From: Actinomycetota bacterium
Lineage (GTDB): Bacteria; Actinomycetota; Acidimicrobiia; IMCC26256; JAGPDB01
Direction: 5' to 3'
Length of the DNA: 35,972 nucleotides
NCBI GenBank assembly: GCA_963169585.1
Contig: CAUJDU010000086.1
Location: 1-35,972, forward strand
The position numbers and the translations under genes are program-made. Within the stretch, counting starts at the first letter, position 1. Each line of letters opens with the position of its first letter. This document shows positions 24,841 to 35,201 of the stretch, one piece after another. A model generated the notes under the pieces. The model ran no database searches and was not told where the DNA came from. It worked only from the letters and a program-made list of their open reading frames with translations.

Positions 24841-24981
24841 TTATGCACTTAGGCGTTTACGGCCTTTAAGTCGTCGTCTTTTAAGTACTTCTCGTCCTGC
24901 TTTAGTTGACATGCGTAATTTGAATCCATGTTTACGAGAACGTTTTCGATTACTTGGCTGGAATGTTCGCTTTGTTGACAT
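24841..24981 (-). CDS. rpmH: 50S ribosomal protein L34
   Basis: 46 residues on the minus strand: it begins [20 protein letters not shown] and ends KGRKRLSA, the complete L34 sequence pattern. The stop is TAA, complement of 24841-24843. The start ATG has AGAGGT upstream. L34 is a tiny, arginine/lysine-rich protein of the large ribosomal subunit. It is the first gene of the rpmH-rnpA-yidD-yidC-jag cluster and points away from dnaA, as in most bacteria. Confidence 0.97.
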   Translation of the reverse strand: MSTKRTFQPSNRKRSRKHGFKLRMSTKAGREVLKRRRLKGRKRLSA

Positions 24982-25009
24982 GTCGACCTCTTAAATTTTT
25001 CGATATTTC

Positions 25010-25037
25010 ATTTTATTGAGACCTAATATCCTAGCAA
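25010..25037 (-). promoter_or_regulatory. Candidate promoter of rpmH
   Basis: On the minus strand TTGCTA (25032-25037) and TAAAAT (25010-25015) are spaced by 16 nt and lie 28 nt upstream of the rpmH ATG. This would drive the ribosomal protein, RNase P and insertase genes. Confidence 0.5.
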
Positions 25038-25194
25038 CAGCTGTTATTTTTCACCAATTATGGTATTTTTTACTTCCATTTAGGTCTGTGGAAAATAATA
25101 ATTTTGAAAGGTGGATATCTCTTTTTGTGTTTGAGCTCTATTTAGTGTTAGTTTCTCATCTCAATAATAGATAGGACTTATTTCTAAGGAAAAA

Positions 25195-25254
25195 ATGAGT
25201 CCCTTAAAGCTCGATAAGAGTATATCCACAAGTGTGGATAAGATTGTGGATTAA
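25195..25254 (+). CDS. Possible 19-codon leader ORF coupled to dnaA
   Basis: ATG 25195 is preceded by AAGGA (25187-25191), a better ribosome-binding site than anything in front of dnaA. The frame runs 19 codons (begins MSPLKLDKS, ends KIVD) and stops at TAA 25252-25254, just 2 nt before the dnaA ATG at 25257. All three DnaA boxes of this promoter region lie inside it. The geometry suggests that dnaA is translated by re-initiation after this leader. A short ORF in an AT-rich gap can arise by chance, so this is a hypothesis. Confidence 0.35.
   Translation: MSPLKLDKSISTSVDKIVD
25222..25253. promoter_or_regulatory. DnaA-box cluster upstream of dnaA
   Basis: Three close matches to the DnaA box TTATCCACA: ATATCCACA (25222-25230), TGTGGATAA (25233-25241, perfect on the minus strand) and TGTGGATTA (25245-25253). 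They reach to 3 nt before the dnaA start codon, a position suited to autoregulation of dnaA, and may be part of a bipartite origin with the cluster downstream of dnaA. The rest of the 275-bp rpmH-dnaA gap is AT-rich; TGTGGAAAA near 25086 is a further weak box. Confidence 0.8.
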
Positions 25255-25256
25255 GT

Positions 25257-26726
25257 ATGGAAAGCCCGACGATTCTGACATCAGCGCAACAAGTTTGGGA
25301 CTTGGTTGCAAACCAAATAAAAGAACAACTTGCACCTGCAGCTTGGAATGCTTGGTTTGCTGGTTGTCGCGTAGACATAAAATCTGTAACTGATGAAATA
25401 ATTATTCTTGTTCCATCAACCGTAGCCCAAGAAAAAATAACATCAACATTTAAATCTATTATTGATGATGCGATTGAAAATATTTCAGAAAATCCTATAA
25501 AAATTGATTTTGTGGTCGAAACAAAAAATCGAGAAGAAGAAAATGTTTTAGACATTCGAGAAGAACAACAAACATCAAATAGTGAAGAACAAACCCCAGT
25601 TCAAACACCAAATGTTTATGAACACGACGAGTCTGGATTAAATCCGAGATACACATTTGATCATTTTGTTATTGGAGCATCAAACCGCTTTGCTCACGCT
25701 GCTGCTTTATCTGTAGCTGAATCGCCAGCACGTGCGTATAATCCTCTATTTATTTATGGTTCAGCAGGTCTAGGTAAGACCCACCTTTTACATGCAATAG
25801 GTCACTATGTAAAAAAGATGTTTCCCAACAAAAGAATTAAATATGTTTCTACAGAAACATTTATGAATGAATTTGTCGAATCTATTAGAACTAATTCAAC
25901 TACATCTTTTAAGAAAAGATATCGCGAAGTAGATGTACTTTTAATTGATGACATTCAATTTTTAGAGAGATCACAACAACTACAAGAAGAATTTTTCCAT
26001 ACATTTAATTCTTTACATGGTACTGCTAGTCAAATAGTTTTAAGCTCGGACAGGCCGCCAAAATCAATACAGACTTTAGAAGATAGGCTACGTAGCCGCT
26101 TTGAATGGGGTTTGATTACTGATGTCCAACCTCCTGAATTTGAAACTCGTTTAGCAATTTTACGTAAAAAGGCTTATTCGGAAGGTTTGTATAACGTCCC
26201 AGATGAAGTGATGACTTTTATTGCAAGCAACATTTCAGACAATGTTCGAGAACTTGAAGGTGCATTAATTCGTGTTGCAGCATATTCTTCATTACATAGA
26301 GCGGTTTTAGATGAAGAAGTTGCTAAACAAGTTCTCTCCGATTTACTTCCAGCCAATAAAACTAGGGTTATTACACCTCAAATCATCTTGGAAGAAACAG
26401 CAAATATGTTTGGTTGGAGTGTCGAAGATCTTTGTGGATCTTCACGAAGGAGACCATTAGTTACTGCGAGACAGATAGGTATGTATGTATTTCGTGAACT
26501 TACCGATTATTCTTTTCCTAGAATAGCGGAGGTTTTTGGGGGTAGAGATCACACAACTGTGATGCATGCAGTTGAAAAAGTGAAGCACCAAATGACTGAG
26601 AAAGCTACAGTTTTTGAGCAAGTAAATGAATTGATTGGTCGAATTAAAATGGGTCCTGATACATCAAGTTCTTTTTCTAACCCTTCACAATTTCCAGGCT
26701 CTGCTAGCTATCCAGGAGCAATCTAG
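25257..26726 (+). CDS. dnaA: Chromosomal replication initiator DnaA
   Basis: 489 residues with all four domains. Domain I (about 1-85) interacts with other initiation proteins; domain II is a short acidic, Gln-rich linker (about 92-125). The AAA+ domain III has Walker A GSAGLGKT (about 168-175) and Walker B LLIDDIQF (about 228-235). Domain IV is DNA-binding with [15 protein letters not shown] near residue 430. It binds DnaA boxes at oriC and opens the duplex. No strong ribosome-binding site lies directly before its ATG; a 19-codon upstream ORF ends 2 nt away. The stop codon is followed at once by the oriC-like spacer. Confidence 0.98.
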   Translation: MESPTILTSAQQVWDLVANQIKEQLAPAAWNAWFAGCRVDIKSVTDEIIILVPSTVAQEKITSTFKSIIDDAIENISENPIKIDFVVETKNREEENVLDIREEQQTSNSEEQTPVQTPNVYEHDESGLNPRYTFDHFVIGASNRFAHAAALSVAESPARAYNPLFIYGSAGLGKTHLLHAIGHYVKKMFPNKRIKYVSTETFMNEFVESIRTNSTTSFKKRYREVDVLLIDDIQFLERSQQLQEEFFHTFNSLHGTASQIVLSSDRPPKSIQTLEDRLRSRFEWGLITDVQPPEFETRLAILRKKAYSEGLYNVPDEVMTFIASNISDNVRELEGALIRVAAYSSLHRAVLDEEVAKQVLSDLLPANKTRVITPQIILEETANMFGWSVEDLCGSSRRRPLVTARQIGMYVFRELTDYSFPRIAEVFGGRDHTTVMHAVEKVKHQMTEKATVFEQVNELIGRIKMGPDTSSSFSNPSQFPGSASYPGAI

Positions 26727-26943
26727 TGGATAACCTTGTGGATAACTGTGGATTATTTACCCTAAATAAGGGTATAACCTGGTTTAGTTACCTAACTAGT
26801 AACAACAACCTGTGGATAACTGTGGATAATATGTGGAGAAATTTATGTGGTCTCACCAGGAAAAACTATACTTTATCCACTTTCCACAGGCCTATAACTA
26901 TTAATAACTTTCTTTTTACATTTAATAACTTTGGAGGAACAAT
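26727..26943. other. oriC: Chromosomal origin of replication, oriC (dnaA-dnaN spacer)
   Basis: The 217-bp spacer contains at least five DnaA boxes on one strand: TGTGGATAA (26737), TGTGGATTA (26747), TGTGGATAA (26811), TGTGGATAA (26821) and TGTGGAGAA (26832). Facing them are TTATCCACT (26873) and CTTTCCACA (26880). The first four form two pairs, each spaced exactly 10 bp. Between the pairs are two small perfect inverted repeats (ACCCT/AGGGT, 26759-26773; GTTAC/GTAAC, 26787-26803). Near dnaN is an AT-rich segment (26889-26935) with the 11-mer TTAATAACTTT repeated 21 bp apart, a plausible unwinding element. Gene orientation also diverges around this locus. Confidence 0.88.
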
Positions 26944-28041
26944 ATGAAAATTCAAATAGAGAAAGACACTTTTTTAGAAGCTCTACAAAGTGCGTCTCGC
27001 GCTGTATCAACCCGTGCAGGTGCGCTACCAGTACTTTCAGGCGTACAAATTGTCGCTCGTGGGAATGACGTAACAATTACAGGATCGGATTTAGATTTAA
27101 CAATAAAAGTAAATGTAATGGCCCACACTCAAGGTGATGGAGCAGTAGTTTTAAGTGCTCGTCTTGTATCTGACATTGTTCGTTCATTAGAAGAAGGAAC
27201 TGTGACTTTAGAAGTTAAAGATTCTTCAGCTACTCTTACATCTGGACGTTCAAGCTTTACATTAAGGACACTTAATGCTGATGAATACCCTCGTCTTAAT
27301 GCAATAGAAGGTCAAGGCGTTCGAGTTGAAGCGCAAGCCTTCAATGAGGGATTAAAACAAGTTATTGTTGCAGCTAGCAAAGATGAAGCTAGACCAATTC
27401 TTTGTGGTGTTCTTTTGAGCTCAACTGAAAAAGGATTACGTTTTGTAGCTACTGATTCATACCGTTTAGCTCTTAGAGATGTTGAAGGTATCTCGATTCT
27501 TAAAACTGGCTCCTCAGTTTTAGTACCTGCAAAAGGCTTAAGTGAGGTTCAGAGATTATTAAATACCGGTGAAGTTGAGGTTGTATTAGGTGAAAGAGAA
27601 GTCAGTTTTTCTGTTGACAATGCAGTTATAACAATGCGACTTATCGAAGGAGATTACCCTAACTATGAACAACTTATTCCAAATGGATATCCAAATGTTG
27701 TAACTATTTCGAGAGATGCATTGGCAGAGGCAGTAAAACGTGTTCGCCTTGTTGCGCAAGATAGGAATTCACAACCAATTCGTCTATTAATGAAATCTGA
27801 TGGTATTGAGCTTCGCCAAGTTGCTCAAGAAATTGGTGAAGCAAACGAATATGTAGATGCAAAGGTTGAAGGTACACAGATAGAGGTTGCTTTTAATTCA
27901 GAATATCTATTAGATGGGTTGGCTGCTTCTGGTAGTGAAGAAGTAATGATTGAAACTATTGATCCACTTAAACCAGCAACACTTAGAGGAACAGATCAAG
28001 AAACATTTACGTACCTTCTAATGCCTGTACGCGTCAGTTAG
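26944..28041 (+). CDS. dnaN: DNA polymerase III beta subunit (sliding clamp)
   Basis: 365 residues, the normal length for three tandem clamp domains of about 120 residues each. The N-terminus (MKIQIEKDTFLEALQSASRAVSTRAGALPVLSG region), TDSYRLALRDV in domain II, EGDYPNYEQLIP, and the C-terminal TYLLMPVRVS are characteristic. It forms the dimeric ring that tethers DNA polymerase III and recruits repair factors. The ATG has a strong TTGGAGGA ribosome-binding site. It is followed by recF after 10 bp, giving a dnaN-recF-dciA operon. Confidence 0.97.
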   Translation: MKIQIEKDTFLEALQSASRAVSTRAGALPVLSGVQIVARGNDVTITGSDLDLTIKVNVMAHTQGDGAVVLSARLVSDIVRSLEEGTVTLEVKDSSATLTSGRSSFTLRTLNADEYPRLNAIEGQGVRVEAQAFNEGLKQVIVAASKDEARPILCGVLLSSTEKGLRFVATDSYRLALRDVEGISILKTGSSVLVPAKGLSEVQRLLNTGEVEVVLGEREVSFSVDNAVITMRLIEGDYPNYEQLIPNGYPNVVTISRDALAEAVKRVRLVAQDRNSQPIRLLMKSDGIELRQVAQEIGEANEYVDAKVEGTQIEVAFNSEYLLDGLAASGSEEVMIETIDPLKPATLRGTDQETFTYLLMPVRVS

Positions 28042-28051
28042 AAGATAACTA

Positions 28052-29182
28052 ATGTACGTAACGTCTCTTCGTTTGAGAGATATTCGAATAATACAAAGTT
28101 GCGATATTGAATTTGATAAAGGTGTAACTGTTTTTGTTGGTGATAATGGCCAAGGAAAAACATCTATCCTTGAATCTATATATTGGACAAGCCATGCTAA
28201 AAGTTTTCGTCATGTAAATGTTGAAGACATAATAAGAAAAAACTGTGATAGTGCTAAAATTAACATTGAAATTACTGATGATCTACGGCCTCAAGATATA
28301 GATATAACTCTTAACAGGATCGGAAGAGACAATGTCCTGGTAAATGGGCAAAAATTACGAAAGAATAGTGATCTTTTAGATACACTACGAGTAAGCATTT
28401 TTACTCCTGATGACTTGGATATTATTAAAGGATCATCTGCACTTAGAAGAGAAGTATTAGATGACAACTTATTTCAGATTTCAAAAAAATATATTGCTGC
28501 AAGTAAAGACTATTCACGTTCTCTAAAACAAAAAAATGCATATTTGAAATCTGATGATTTCGATAAAGTTGTTATAGAAGTTTTAAACAATTCTTTGGTT
28601 GTTTCTGGTTCTGTGATTATTAAATCTCGGTTAGCAGCATTGAATAATTTTAGAAAAGTATTACAAGATGCTTATGACCATATTTCTGGAGAAAATTCAC
28701 AAATACTTATTCGTTACATTTCGAAGATATTTTCAAACGATCATGGTGAAGACAAAGATCCAAATGAAGATATTTCTAATGAAGAACTACAAGCTGTTTT
28801 TTTATCTAAAATTGAAGAGTATTCTTCAATTGAATATCGACGTGGTCACAGTATAATTGGTCCACATCGAGACGATTTAGCGATATTTATTCATGGACGT
28901 GATTCAAGAACACAAGCTAGTCAAGGGGAACAAAGATCAATGGCTTTGGCCTTAAAAATGGCTTTTCACAGGCTTGTAACTCAAAAAACAGGAGATAACC
29001 CAATTTTATTGCTCGATGATGTATTTTCAGAGTTAGACCTTGGAAGGACCCATCGTTTGGTCGAATGCTTACCTGCAGCTCAAACTTTTGTCACTACTGC
29101 TACAGATATACCTGTAAGTCTTAAAGTAAGAGAAACTTTCAATGTATCAGCAGGCGTGGTAACTAAGTCAAAGATTAGTTAG
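28052..29182 (+). CDS. recF: DNA replication and repair protein RecF
   Basis: 376 residues; an SMC-like ABC ATPase with Walker A GDNGQGKTS (30-38), the signature segment SQGEQRSMALALKMA (about 290-304) and Walker B ILLLDDVFSELD (about 318-329). The N-terminal MYVTSLRLRDIRII strand pattern is typical. It helps load RecA at gaps with RecO and RecR. It lies 10 bp after dnaN and 9 bp before the DUF721 gene, as in mycobacteria. Confidence 0.95.
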   Translation: MYVTSLRLRDIRIIQSCDIEFDKGVTVFVGDNGQGKTSILESIYWTSHAKSFRHVNVEDIIRKNCDSAKINIEITDDLRPQDIDITLNRIGRDNVLVNGQKLRKNSDLLDTLRVSIFTPDDLDIIKGSSALRREVLDDNLFQISKKYIAASKDYSRSLKQKNAYLKSDDFDKVVIEVLNNSLVVSGSVIIKSRLAALNNFRKVLQDAYDHISGENSQILIRYISKIFSNDHGEDKDPNEDISNEELQAVFLSKIEEYSSIEYRRGHSIIGPHRDDLAIFIHGRDSRTQASQGEQRSMALALKMAFHRLVTQKTGDNPILLLDDVFSELDLGRTHRLVECLPAAQTFVTTATDIPVSLKVRETFNVSAGVVTKSKIS

Positions 29183-29191
29183 GATTTAGAT

Positions 29192-29554
29192 GTGGGAATG
29201 AGAAGAACTATAAAAGCATCTGAATTAGTTTTTTTAGAAAAGTATGAAAATGAAAGTCCAAAAACAACTCTTAGTATGAAAGATTGTGTAACTACTTTTT
29301 CAGAAACTTCTGTTGGAAATAGCGTTGTTGTCGTTTCAAATATCCATAGTATTTGGGATAAAATTGTTGGCACTGATACATCTCAACATGCAAAAGTACG
29401 ACATGTACGCAATGGTGTCTTATATATTTCAGTTGATCATCCTGCTTGGTCTACGCAATTAAAATATATGCAATCAAGGATTATTTCAGAGATTTCTAAA
29501 GCATTACCAGACGAGGAAATTACTTCTATTCATATGTCAGTGAAAAGATCATAA
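29192..29554 (+). CDS. dciA: DUF721 / DciA-family protein
   Basis: 120 residues; the C-terminal two-thirds (from about residue 50: IWDKIVGTDTSQHAKVRHVRNG, then VDHPAWSTQLKYMQ) shows the DUF721 fold of DciA, the ancestral loader of the replicative helicase DnaB in bacteria without DnaC or DnaI. The position between recF and gyrB matches Rv0004. I start at GTG 29192, which has AGGA 7 nt upstream; ATG 29198 two codons later is the alternative. The neighbourhood (dnaA, dnaN, recF) agrees with a replication role. Confidence 0.85.
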   Translation: MGMRRTIKASELVFLEKYENESPKTTLSMKDCVTTFSETSVGNSVVVVSNIHSIWDKIVGTDTSQHAKVRHVRNGVLYISVDHPAWSTQLKYMQSRIISEISKALPDEEITSIHMSVKRS

Positions 29555-29667
29555 AACTTTGTAGAAAATTCCATAAAAAATCATTATTTTTTTGGTTATT
29601 TTTGGTTGAAAAATATGGGTTCGCCAGCATTTTTCCTTTCATTTTCTGATAGTATTAGTTGTTCTAA

Positions 29668-31596
<1,929 letters not shown>

Positions 31597-31611
31597 TAAC
31601 AAGGAATAATA

Positions 31612-34158
31612 ATGGCTGACGAAAATAATAACGACAATTCTTCTACCAACGAAGAAGTAGATATCACAGACTCCAACGTGTTGGTTTCAATTGAACCTAT
31701 TGCAATCCAAGAAGAGATGGAACGTTCATTTCTTGACTACGCGATGTCGGTTATTGTTTCTCGTGCTTTGCCAGATGCACGTGATGGCCTAAAACCTGTG
31801 CATAGAAGAATTCTTTATGGAATGCACGATGCTGGATTGCGTCCAGATCGTCCATATACAAAATGTGCTCAAGTTGTCGGTGCGGTTATGGGTAAATACC
31901 ACCCCCATGGAGACAGTGCTATTTATGATGCGTTAGCTAGAATGGTGCAAGACTTTTCTCTACGCCATCCACTGATTGATGGTCACGGAGCTTTTGGTTC
32001 TCCAGACCCTGATTCGCAACCTGCAGCTATGCGTTACACAGAATGTCGAATGGCTCCGCTAGCCATGCAGATGTTGACAGGACTAGATGAAGACACAGTT
32101 GATTTTGTTGACACATATGATGGAAAAGAACGAGAACCAGTTGTCCTACCTTCCCGTTTTCCAAACCTTTTAGTTAATGGTAGCCAGGGTATTGCAGTTG
32201 GAATGGCAACTAATATTCCTCCACATAATCTCGGTGAAGTAATCGACGCTGTTTTACACACTATAGATAATCCAGATGCAACACCTGATGATTTAATGGA
32301 ATTTGTTAAAGGGCCAGACTTTCCAACTGGTGCAATTATTCTCGGACGCCAAGGAATACTCGACGCATATAGAACAGGGCGCGGATCTATAAAAATGCGT
32401 GCTGTTGCTGAAATTGTTGAAGGAAAAAATAACTCATCGATTGTCGTTAGTGAACTGCCATATCAAACCGCAGTTGAAACAATTGAAAAGAAAATTGCTG
32501 AATTGGTTAACAATCATGATTTAGAAGGAATCCGTGGTCTACGGAACGAATCAGCGAAAGGTAAAACACGGTTAGTTATCGAACTTAAACGTGATGCTAA
32601 CGCAAATGTTGTTTTGAATAACTTATACAAACAAACTCCAATGCAAACAAGCTTTGGAGCAAATATGTTGGCTTTAGTTGACGGTATTCCACGTATGTTG
32701 AACTTAGCTCAAGCCATTAGCGCATATGTTGAGCACCAAAAAGAGGTAATCACAAGAAGAAGTCAATTTAGACTTCAAAAAGCTCTAGATCGTTCCCATA
32801 TTGTTGAAGGGTTATTACGCGCACTTGACATGCTAGATGCAGTAATTGCAACAATTCGAGGAAGCCAAACGGTTGAGCAAGCTAGAAATGCCCTTATCGC
32901 AGCTCCTTTTGATTTTTCAGAAATTCAAGCAAACCATATCTTAGATATGCCGCTTCGAAGACTTACTGGTCTTGAATTACAAAAACTTAACGATGAATAT
33001 GATGAGCTTCAAAATACTATTTCTTCACTGAGAGCTATTTTAGAAGACGAAGGAAAACTTAAAGTTGTAATTAAAGAAGAAATAACAGCTATTAAAGAAC
33101 AATTTGCTACTCCTAGAAGAAGTGAAATCACTGCAGATGCTTCAGAGATAAATGTTCTTGATCTGATTGAAGACGAAGAACTAGTTGTAATGCTAAGTAA
33201 AGGTGGTTACATAAAAACTGTTGCCATGGATGCATTTAAAACTCAAGGCCGTGGAGGTCGAGGCGTTTCTGGTGGTAAGTTGAAAGATGAAGATTATGTA
33301 ACCCATCTACTTACTGCTACTGCACACTCTTATCTTTTATTTTTTACAAACAGAGGAAAAGTATATCGATTACGTGCCCATGAAATTCCGATGAAAGAAA
33401 GAACTTCTCGTGGTGTTGCACTGGTTAATCTACTTTCATTAGATGCAGACGAATTTGTTCAAGCAATCATTGATACGAGAACTTACGAAGATGGTTCGTA
33501 TTTATTGTTTGCCACAAAGCACGGTATCGTTAAAAAGACACGGATGAATGATTACGACACCAGAATTTCTGGAGGTTTAATTGCTGTTAGTTTGCGTGAT
33601 GGAGATGAACTAGTGGCTGTTGTGCAGACAAACGGAGAAAATGATATTTTCTTAACTTCACATAATGGTATGACTATTCGATTTAGCGAAAATGATGTAC
33701 GTTCAATGGGTAGAAATGCTTCTGGGGTTAGGGGTATGAAACTCAAAAGCGAAGAAGACTATGTCGTAGGGTGTGATGTTGCGCGTCCAGGTGCAGTGAT
33801 GCTTTACGTTTCTTCACAAGGATACGGAAAACGAACAGAACAAGATGCTTTCAATACTCAAGGCCGCGGCGGCCAGGGAGTTAGAGGAGTAAAAGTATCT
33901 CTTGAACGCGGAAATGTTGTGGCGGCTTTTAGCGTCGATGAATCTGATGAAGTACTTGTGTTCTCTAGTGCAGGAAATATTATTCGAACAAATGTGTCTG
34001 ATATTTCTCTACAAGGAAGAGCAGCTAGCGGCGTTAGGGTCGCCCGACCAGGTCAAGATGAACAGATTGTTGCAGTTGCTAGAGTGTTAGAACGAGACGA
34101 CAAGGAAGCCAGTGAAACAGGAGTAGCCCAAGACAACGAGTCAGGAAACGAAAACTAA
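31612..34158 (+). CDS. gyrA: DNA gyrase subunit A
   Basis: 848 residues. An acidic N-terminal tail of about 25 residues precedes the winged-helix breakage-reunion domain with HPHGDSAIYDALARM (quinolone-resistance region; serine in the resistance-associated position) and the catalytic tyrosine in AAMRYTE (Y142). The C-terminal beta-pinwheel wraps DNA. Two glycine/arginine boxes are visible: QGRGGRG (about 545-551) and QGRGGQG (about 750-756), comparable to the GyrA box and the second, mycobacterial-type box. An acidic tail follows. AAGGAA precedes the ATG, 15 bp after gyrB. Confidence 0.97.
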   Translation: MADENNNDNSSTNEEVDITDSNVLVSIEPIAIQEEMERSFLDYAMSVIVSRALPDARDGLKPVHRRILYGMHDAGLRPDRPYTKCAQVVGAVMGKYHPHGDSAIYDALARMVQDFSLRHPLIDGHGAFGSPDPDSQPAAMRYTECRMAPLAMQMLTGLDEDTVDFVDTYDGKEREPVVLPSRFPNLLVNGSQGIAVGMATNIPPHNLGEVIDAVLHTIDNPDATPDDLMEFVKGPDFPTGAIILGRQGILDAYRTGRGSIKMRAVAEIVEGKNNSSIVVSELPYQTAVETIEKKIAELVNNHDLEGIRGLRNESAKGKTRLVIELKRDANANVVLNNLYKQTPMQTSFGANMLALVDGIPRMLNLAQAISAYVEHQKEVITRRSQFRLQKALDRSHIVEGLLRALDMLDAVIATIRGSQTVEQARNALIAAPFDFSEIQANHILDMPLRRLTGLELQKLNDEYDELQNTISSLRAILEDEGKLKVVIKEEITAIKEQFATPRRSEITADASEINVLDLIEDEELVVMLSKGGYIKTVAMDAFKTQGRGGRGVSGGKLKDEDYVTHLLTATAHSYLLFFTNRGKVYRLRAHEIPMKERTSRGVALVNLLSLDADEFVQAIIDTRTYEDGSYLLFATKHGIVKKTRMNDYDTRISGGLIAVSLRDGDELVAVVQTNGENDIFLTSHNGMTIRFSENDVRSMGRNASGVRGMKLKSEEDYVVGCDVARPGAVMLYVSSQGYGKRTEQDAFNTQGRGGQGVRGVKVSLERGNVVAAFSVDESDEVLVFSSAGNIIRTNVSDISLQGRAASGVRVARPGQDEQIVAVARVLERDDKEASETGVAQDNESGNEN

Positions 34159-34198
34159 CTATAATTAATTTCGTATCGAAAATTAAATAGGAAAAACA

Positions 34199-34648
34199 TT
34201 GCCAGCAAAAACAACTACCGTAAAACGGCCAGTCCGAAAAAAGCCAAGTGCTGCATCGAAACAGCTTTCAACGCGGGTACGTAAAGAGCGAAGTTATCGA
34301 CAAATGATCGGGCGGATCGATATTTTCTCGGTGCTGAAAGTATCTTTATGTTTCCATACAGCAGCTATGCTCGTTACAGTCGTGGCTATGATCGTTTGCT
34401 GGTGGGTAGCGAGTGCAGTTGGGTTAGTGAAAAATTTTGAGAAATTTTTAGGTACAGTTTTTGAGATTGATAAATTTTCTTTCTTCGACTTTGGGGTACT
34501 TCAAGGTGTATTAATGATTGGATTCGTCTTCGTTGCAATAATGACCATTCTTAGTGTTATGACCGCTGCTTTTTATAATGTATTTGCGGAAGCTGTCGGT
34601 GGTATAGAAGTCTATGTTGTAGAAGAAACAGCAGGTGCAAAAGTCTAA
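34199..34648 (+). CDS. DUF3566 membrane protein
   Basis: 149 residues; a basic N-terminal tail (about 1-35, rich in Lys/Arg/Pro) precedes RIDIFSVLKVSLCFHTAAMLV, the signature start of the actinobacterial DUF3566 family, and two membrane helices (about 53-77 and 99-128). The family invariably follows gyrA (Rv0007 in M. tuberculosis); its function is unknown. I accept the TTG start at 34199, with AGGA 8 nt upstream. A perfect TATAAT at 34160-34165, right after the gyrA stop, could be a separate -10, but no -35 is evident. Confidence 0.88.
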   Translation: MPAKTTTVKRPVRKKPSAASKQLSTRVRKERSYRQMIGRIDIFSVLKVSLCFHTAAMLVTVVAMIVCWWVASAVGLVKNFEKFLGTVFEIDKFSFFDFGVLQGVLMIGFVFVAIMTILSVMTAAFYNVFAEAVGGIEVYVVEETAGAKV

Positions 34649-34743
34649 ATTCCTATAAAATTTTACTTGTATTAGGCTCAATATCGGCCTGTTGATGCTC
34701 TCGTGCTACGCTTTTCTCTCTTAAGTTAATCTCAGTTGGCTTA

Positions 34744-34817
34744 GGGGCTATAGCTCAGTCGGTTAGAGCGCATCTCTGATAAGGATGAGGTCACAAGTTC
34801 GATTCTTGTTAGCCCCA
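34744..34817 (+). tRNA. ileT: tRNA-Ile (anticodon GAT)
   Basis: A complete cloverleaf of 74 nt. The acceptor stem GGGGCTA pairs with TAGCCCC, the D-arm contains AGCTCAGTCGGTTAGAGC, and the anticodon stem CATCT/GGATG encloses the loop CTGATAA with GAT at 34778-34780. The T-arm has GTTCGATTC. Discriminator base A; the CCA end is not encoded. An ile tRNA after gyrA and the DUF3566 gene is the standard actinobacterial arrangement. The usual alanine tRNA does not follow here. Confidence 0.97.
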
Positions 34818-34830
34818 CAGAACCTATTGT

Positions 34831-34884
34831 CGGAACACCGGCAGAGCCGGATATTCCTCGCGGTCGCTCCTCCGGTCGCTTCCT
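34831..34884 (-). repeat. GC-rich hairpin-containing segment, possible diverged third copy of the element
   Basis: Just after the tRNA lies a GC-rich patch. It holds a small perfect hairpin (CCGGC-AGA-GCCGG, 34838-34850) and a direct repeat CGGTCGCT (34861-34868 and 34873-34880). Its minus strand contains AGCGACCGGAGGAGCGACCG and ends TGTTCCG, reminiscent of AGCGAGCGAGGAG and TGTACCG in the core of the element at 16716-16832. No long flanking arms were found, so membership is tentative. It could also serve as the tRNA terminator. Confidence 0.35.
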
Positions 34885-34918
34885 GTGATGCTGAATTTAT
34901 TGTTATCACGAAGGCTTC

Positions 34919-35030
34919 AAAAGTAAATCATGCCTTCATCTAACGAACATTTGCAGAGAATGAGAAGACCTTAGGCTTCGAATGTCCCGTAGGGCTCGAA
35001 ACGCGAGTGATGAAAGCATGATTTACTTTT
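34919..35030 (+). repeat. Structured intergenic element, copy 2
   Basis: The arms 34919-34940 and 35009-35030 are complementary at 21 of 22 positions (AAAAGTAAATCATGC in the outer part). They enclose a 68-nt core with GAACATTTGCAG, TGTCCCG and GCTCGAAACGCGA. These three blocks occur in the same order and spacing in the core of the element at 16716-16832, read on the opposite strand. The arms differ completely between the two copies. No gene overlaps it; it lies between tRNA-Ile and a tiny membrane protein gene. Confidence 0.75.
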
Positions 35031-35058
35031 GGCTGACGTGGATTAGAATCAATTTCTA

Positions 35059-35199
35059 ATGAGAAGATATCAGCGAGGAATTATAGTTACATTTTTAGGG
35101 CTTTTAGCTACTACGTTTGTAAAAGTTATAGGAAAAGATTCACCGAAGACTAAACAGGGTGGATGGGTCGTTCTTAGTCCTCCAGATTTTGAGGATTAG
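35059..35199 (+). CDS. Tiny single-helix membrane protein, 46 aa
   Basis: ATG 35059 opens a 46-residue frame ending at TAG 35197-35199. It starts with basic MRRYQRG, then a membrane helix (about 8-25) and a polar tail ending WVVLSPPDFED. The layout of a short N-terminal helix plus a Trp-containing acidic tail, and the place shortly after gyrA, DUF3566 and tRNA, recall the small actinobacterial DLW-39 proteins, but sequence similarity is slight. No clear ribosome-binding site precedes it. It ends 2 nt before the next gene, whose ribosome-binding site GAGGA overlaps its last codons, supporting expression as a pair. Confidence 0.5.
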   Translation: MRRYQRGIIVTFLGLLATTFVKVIGKDSPKTKQGGWVVLSPPDFED

Positions 35200-35201
35200 G
35201 T

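Noticed and set aside
26726-26947. A 73-codon open frame across the whole dnaA-dnaN spacer
   Set aside because: It starts with GTG on the last base of dnaA, has no ribosome-binding site, and its bases are accounted for by DnaA boxes and the AT-rich unwinding region. Its translation has no protein-like pattern.
34885-34912. GTGAT/ATCAC inverted repeat as a tRNA terminator
   Set aside because: A 5-bp stem with a 15-nt loop and no following T-run is too weak to call.
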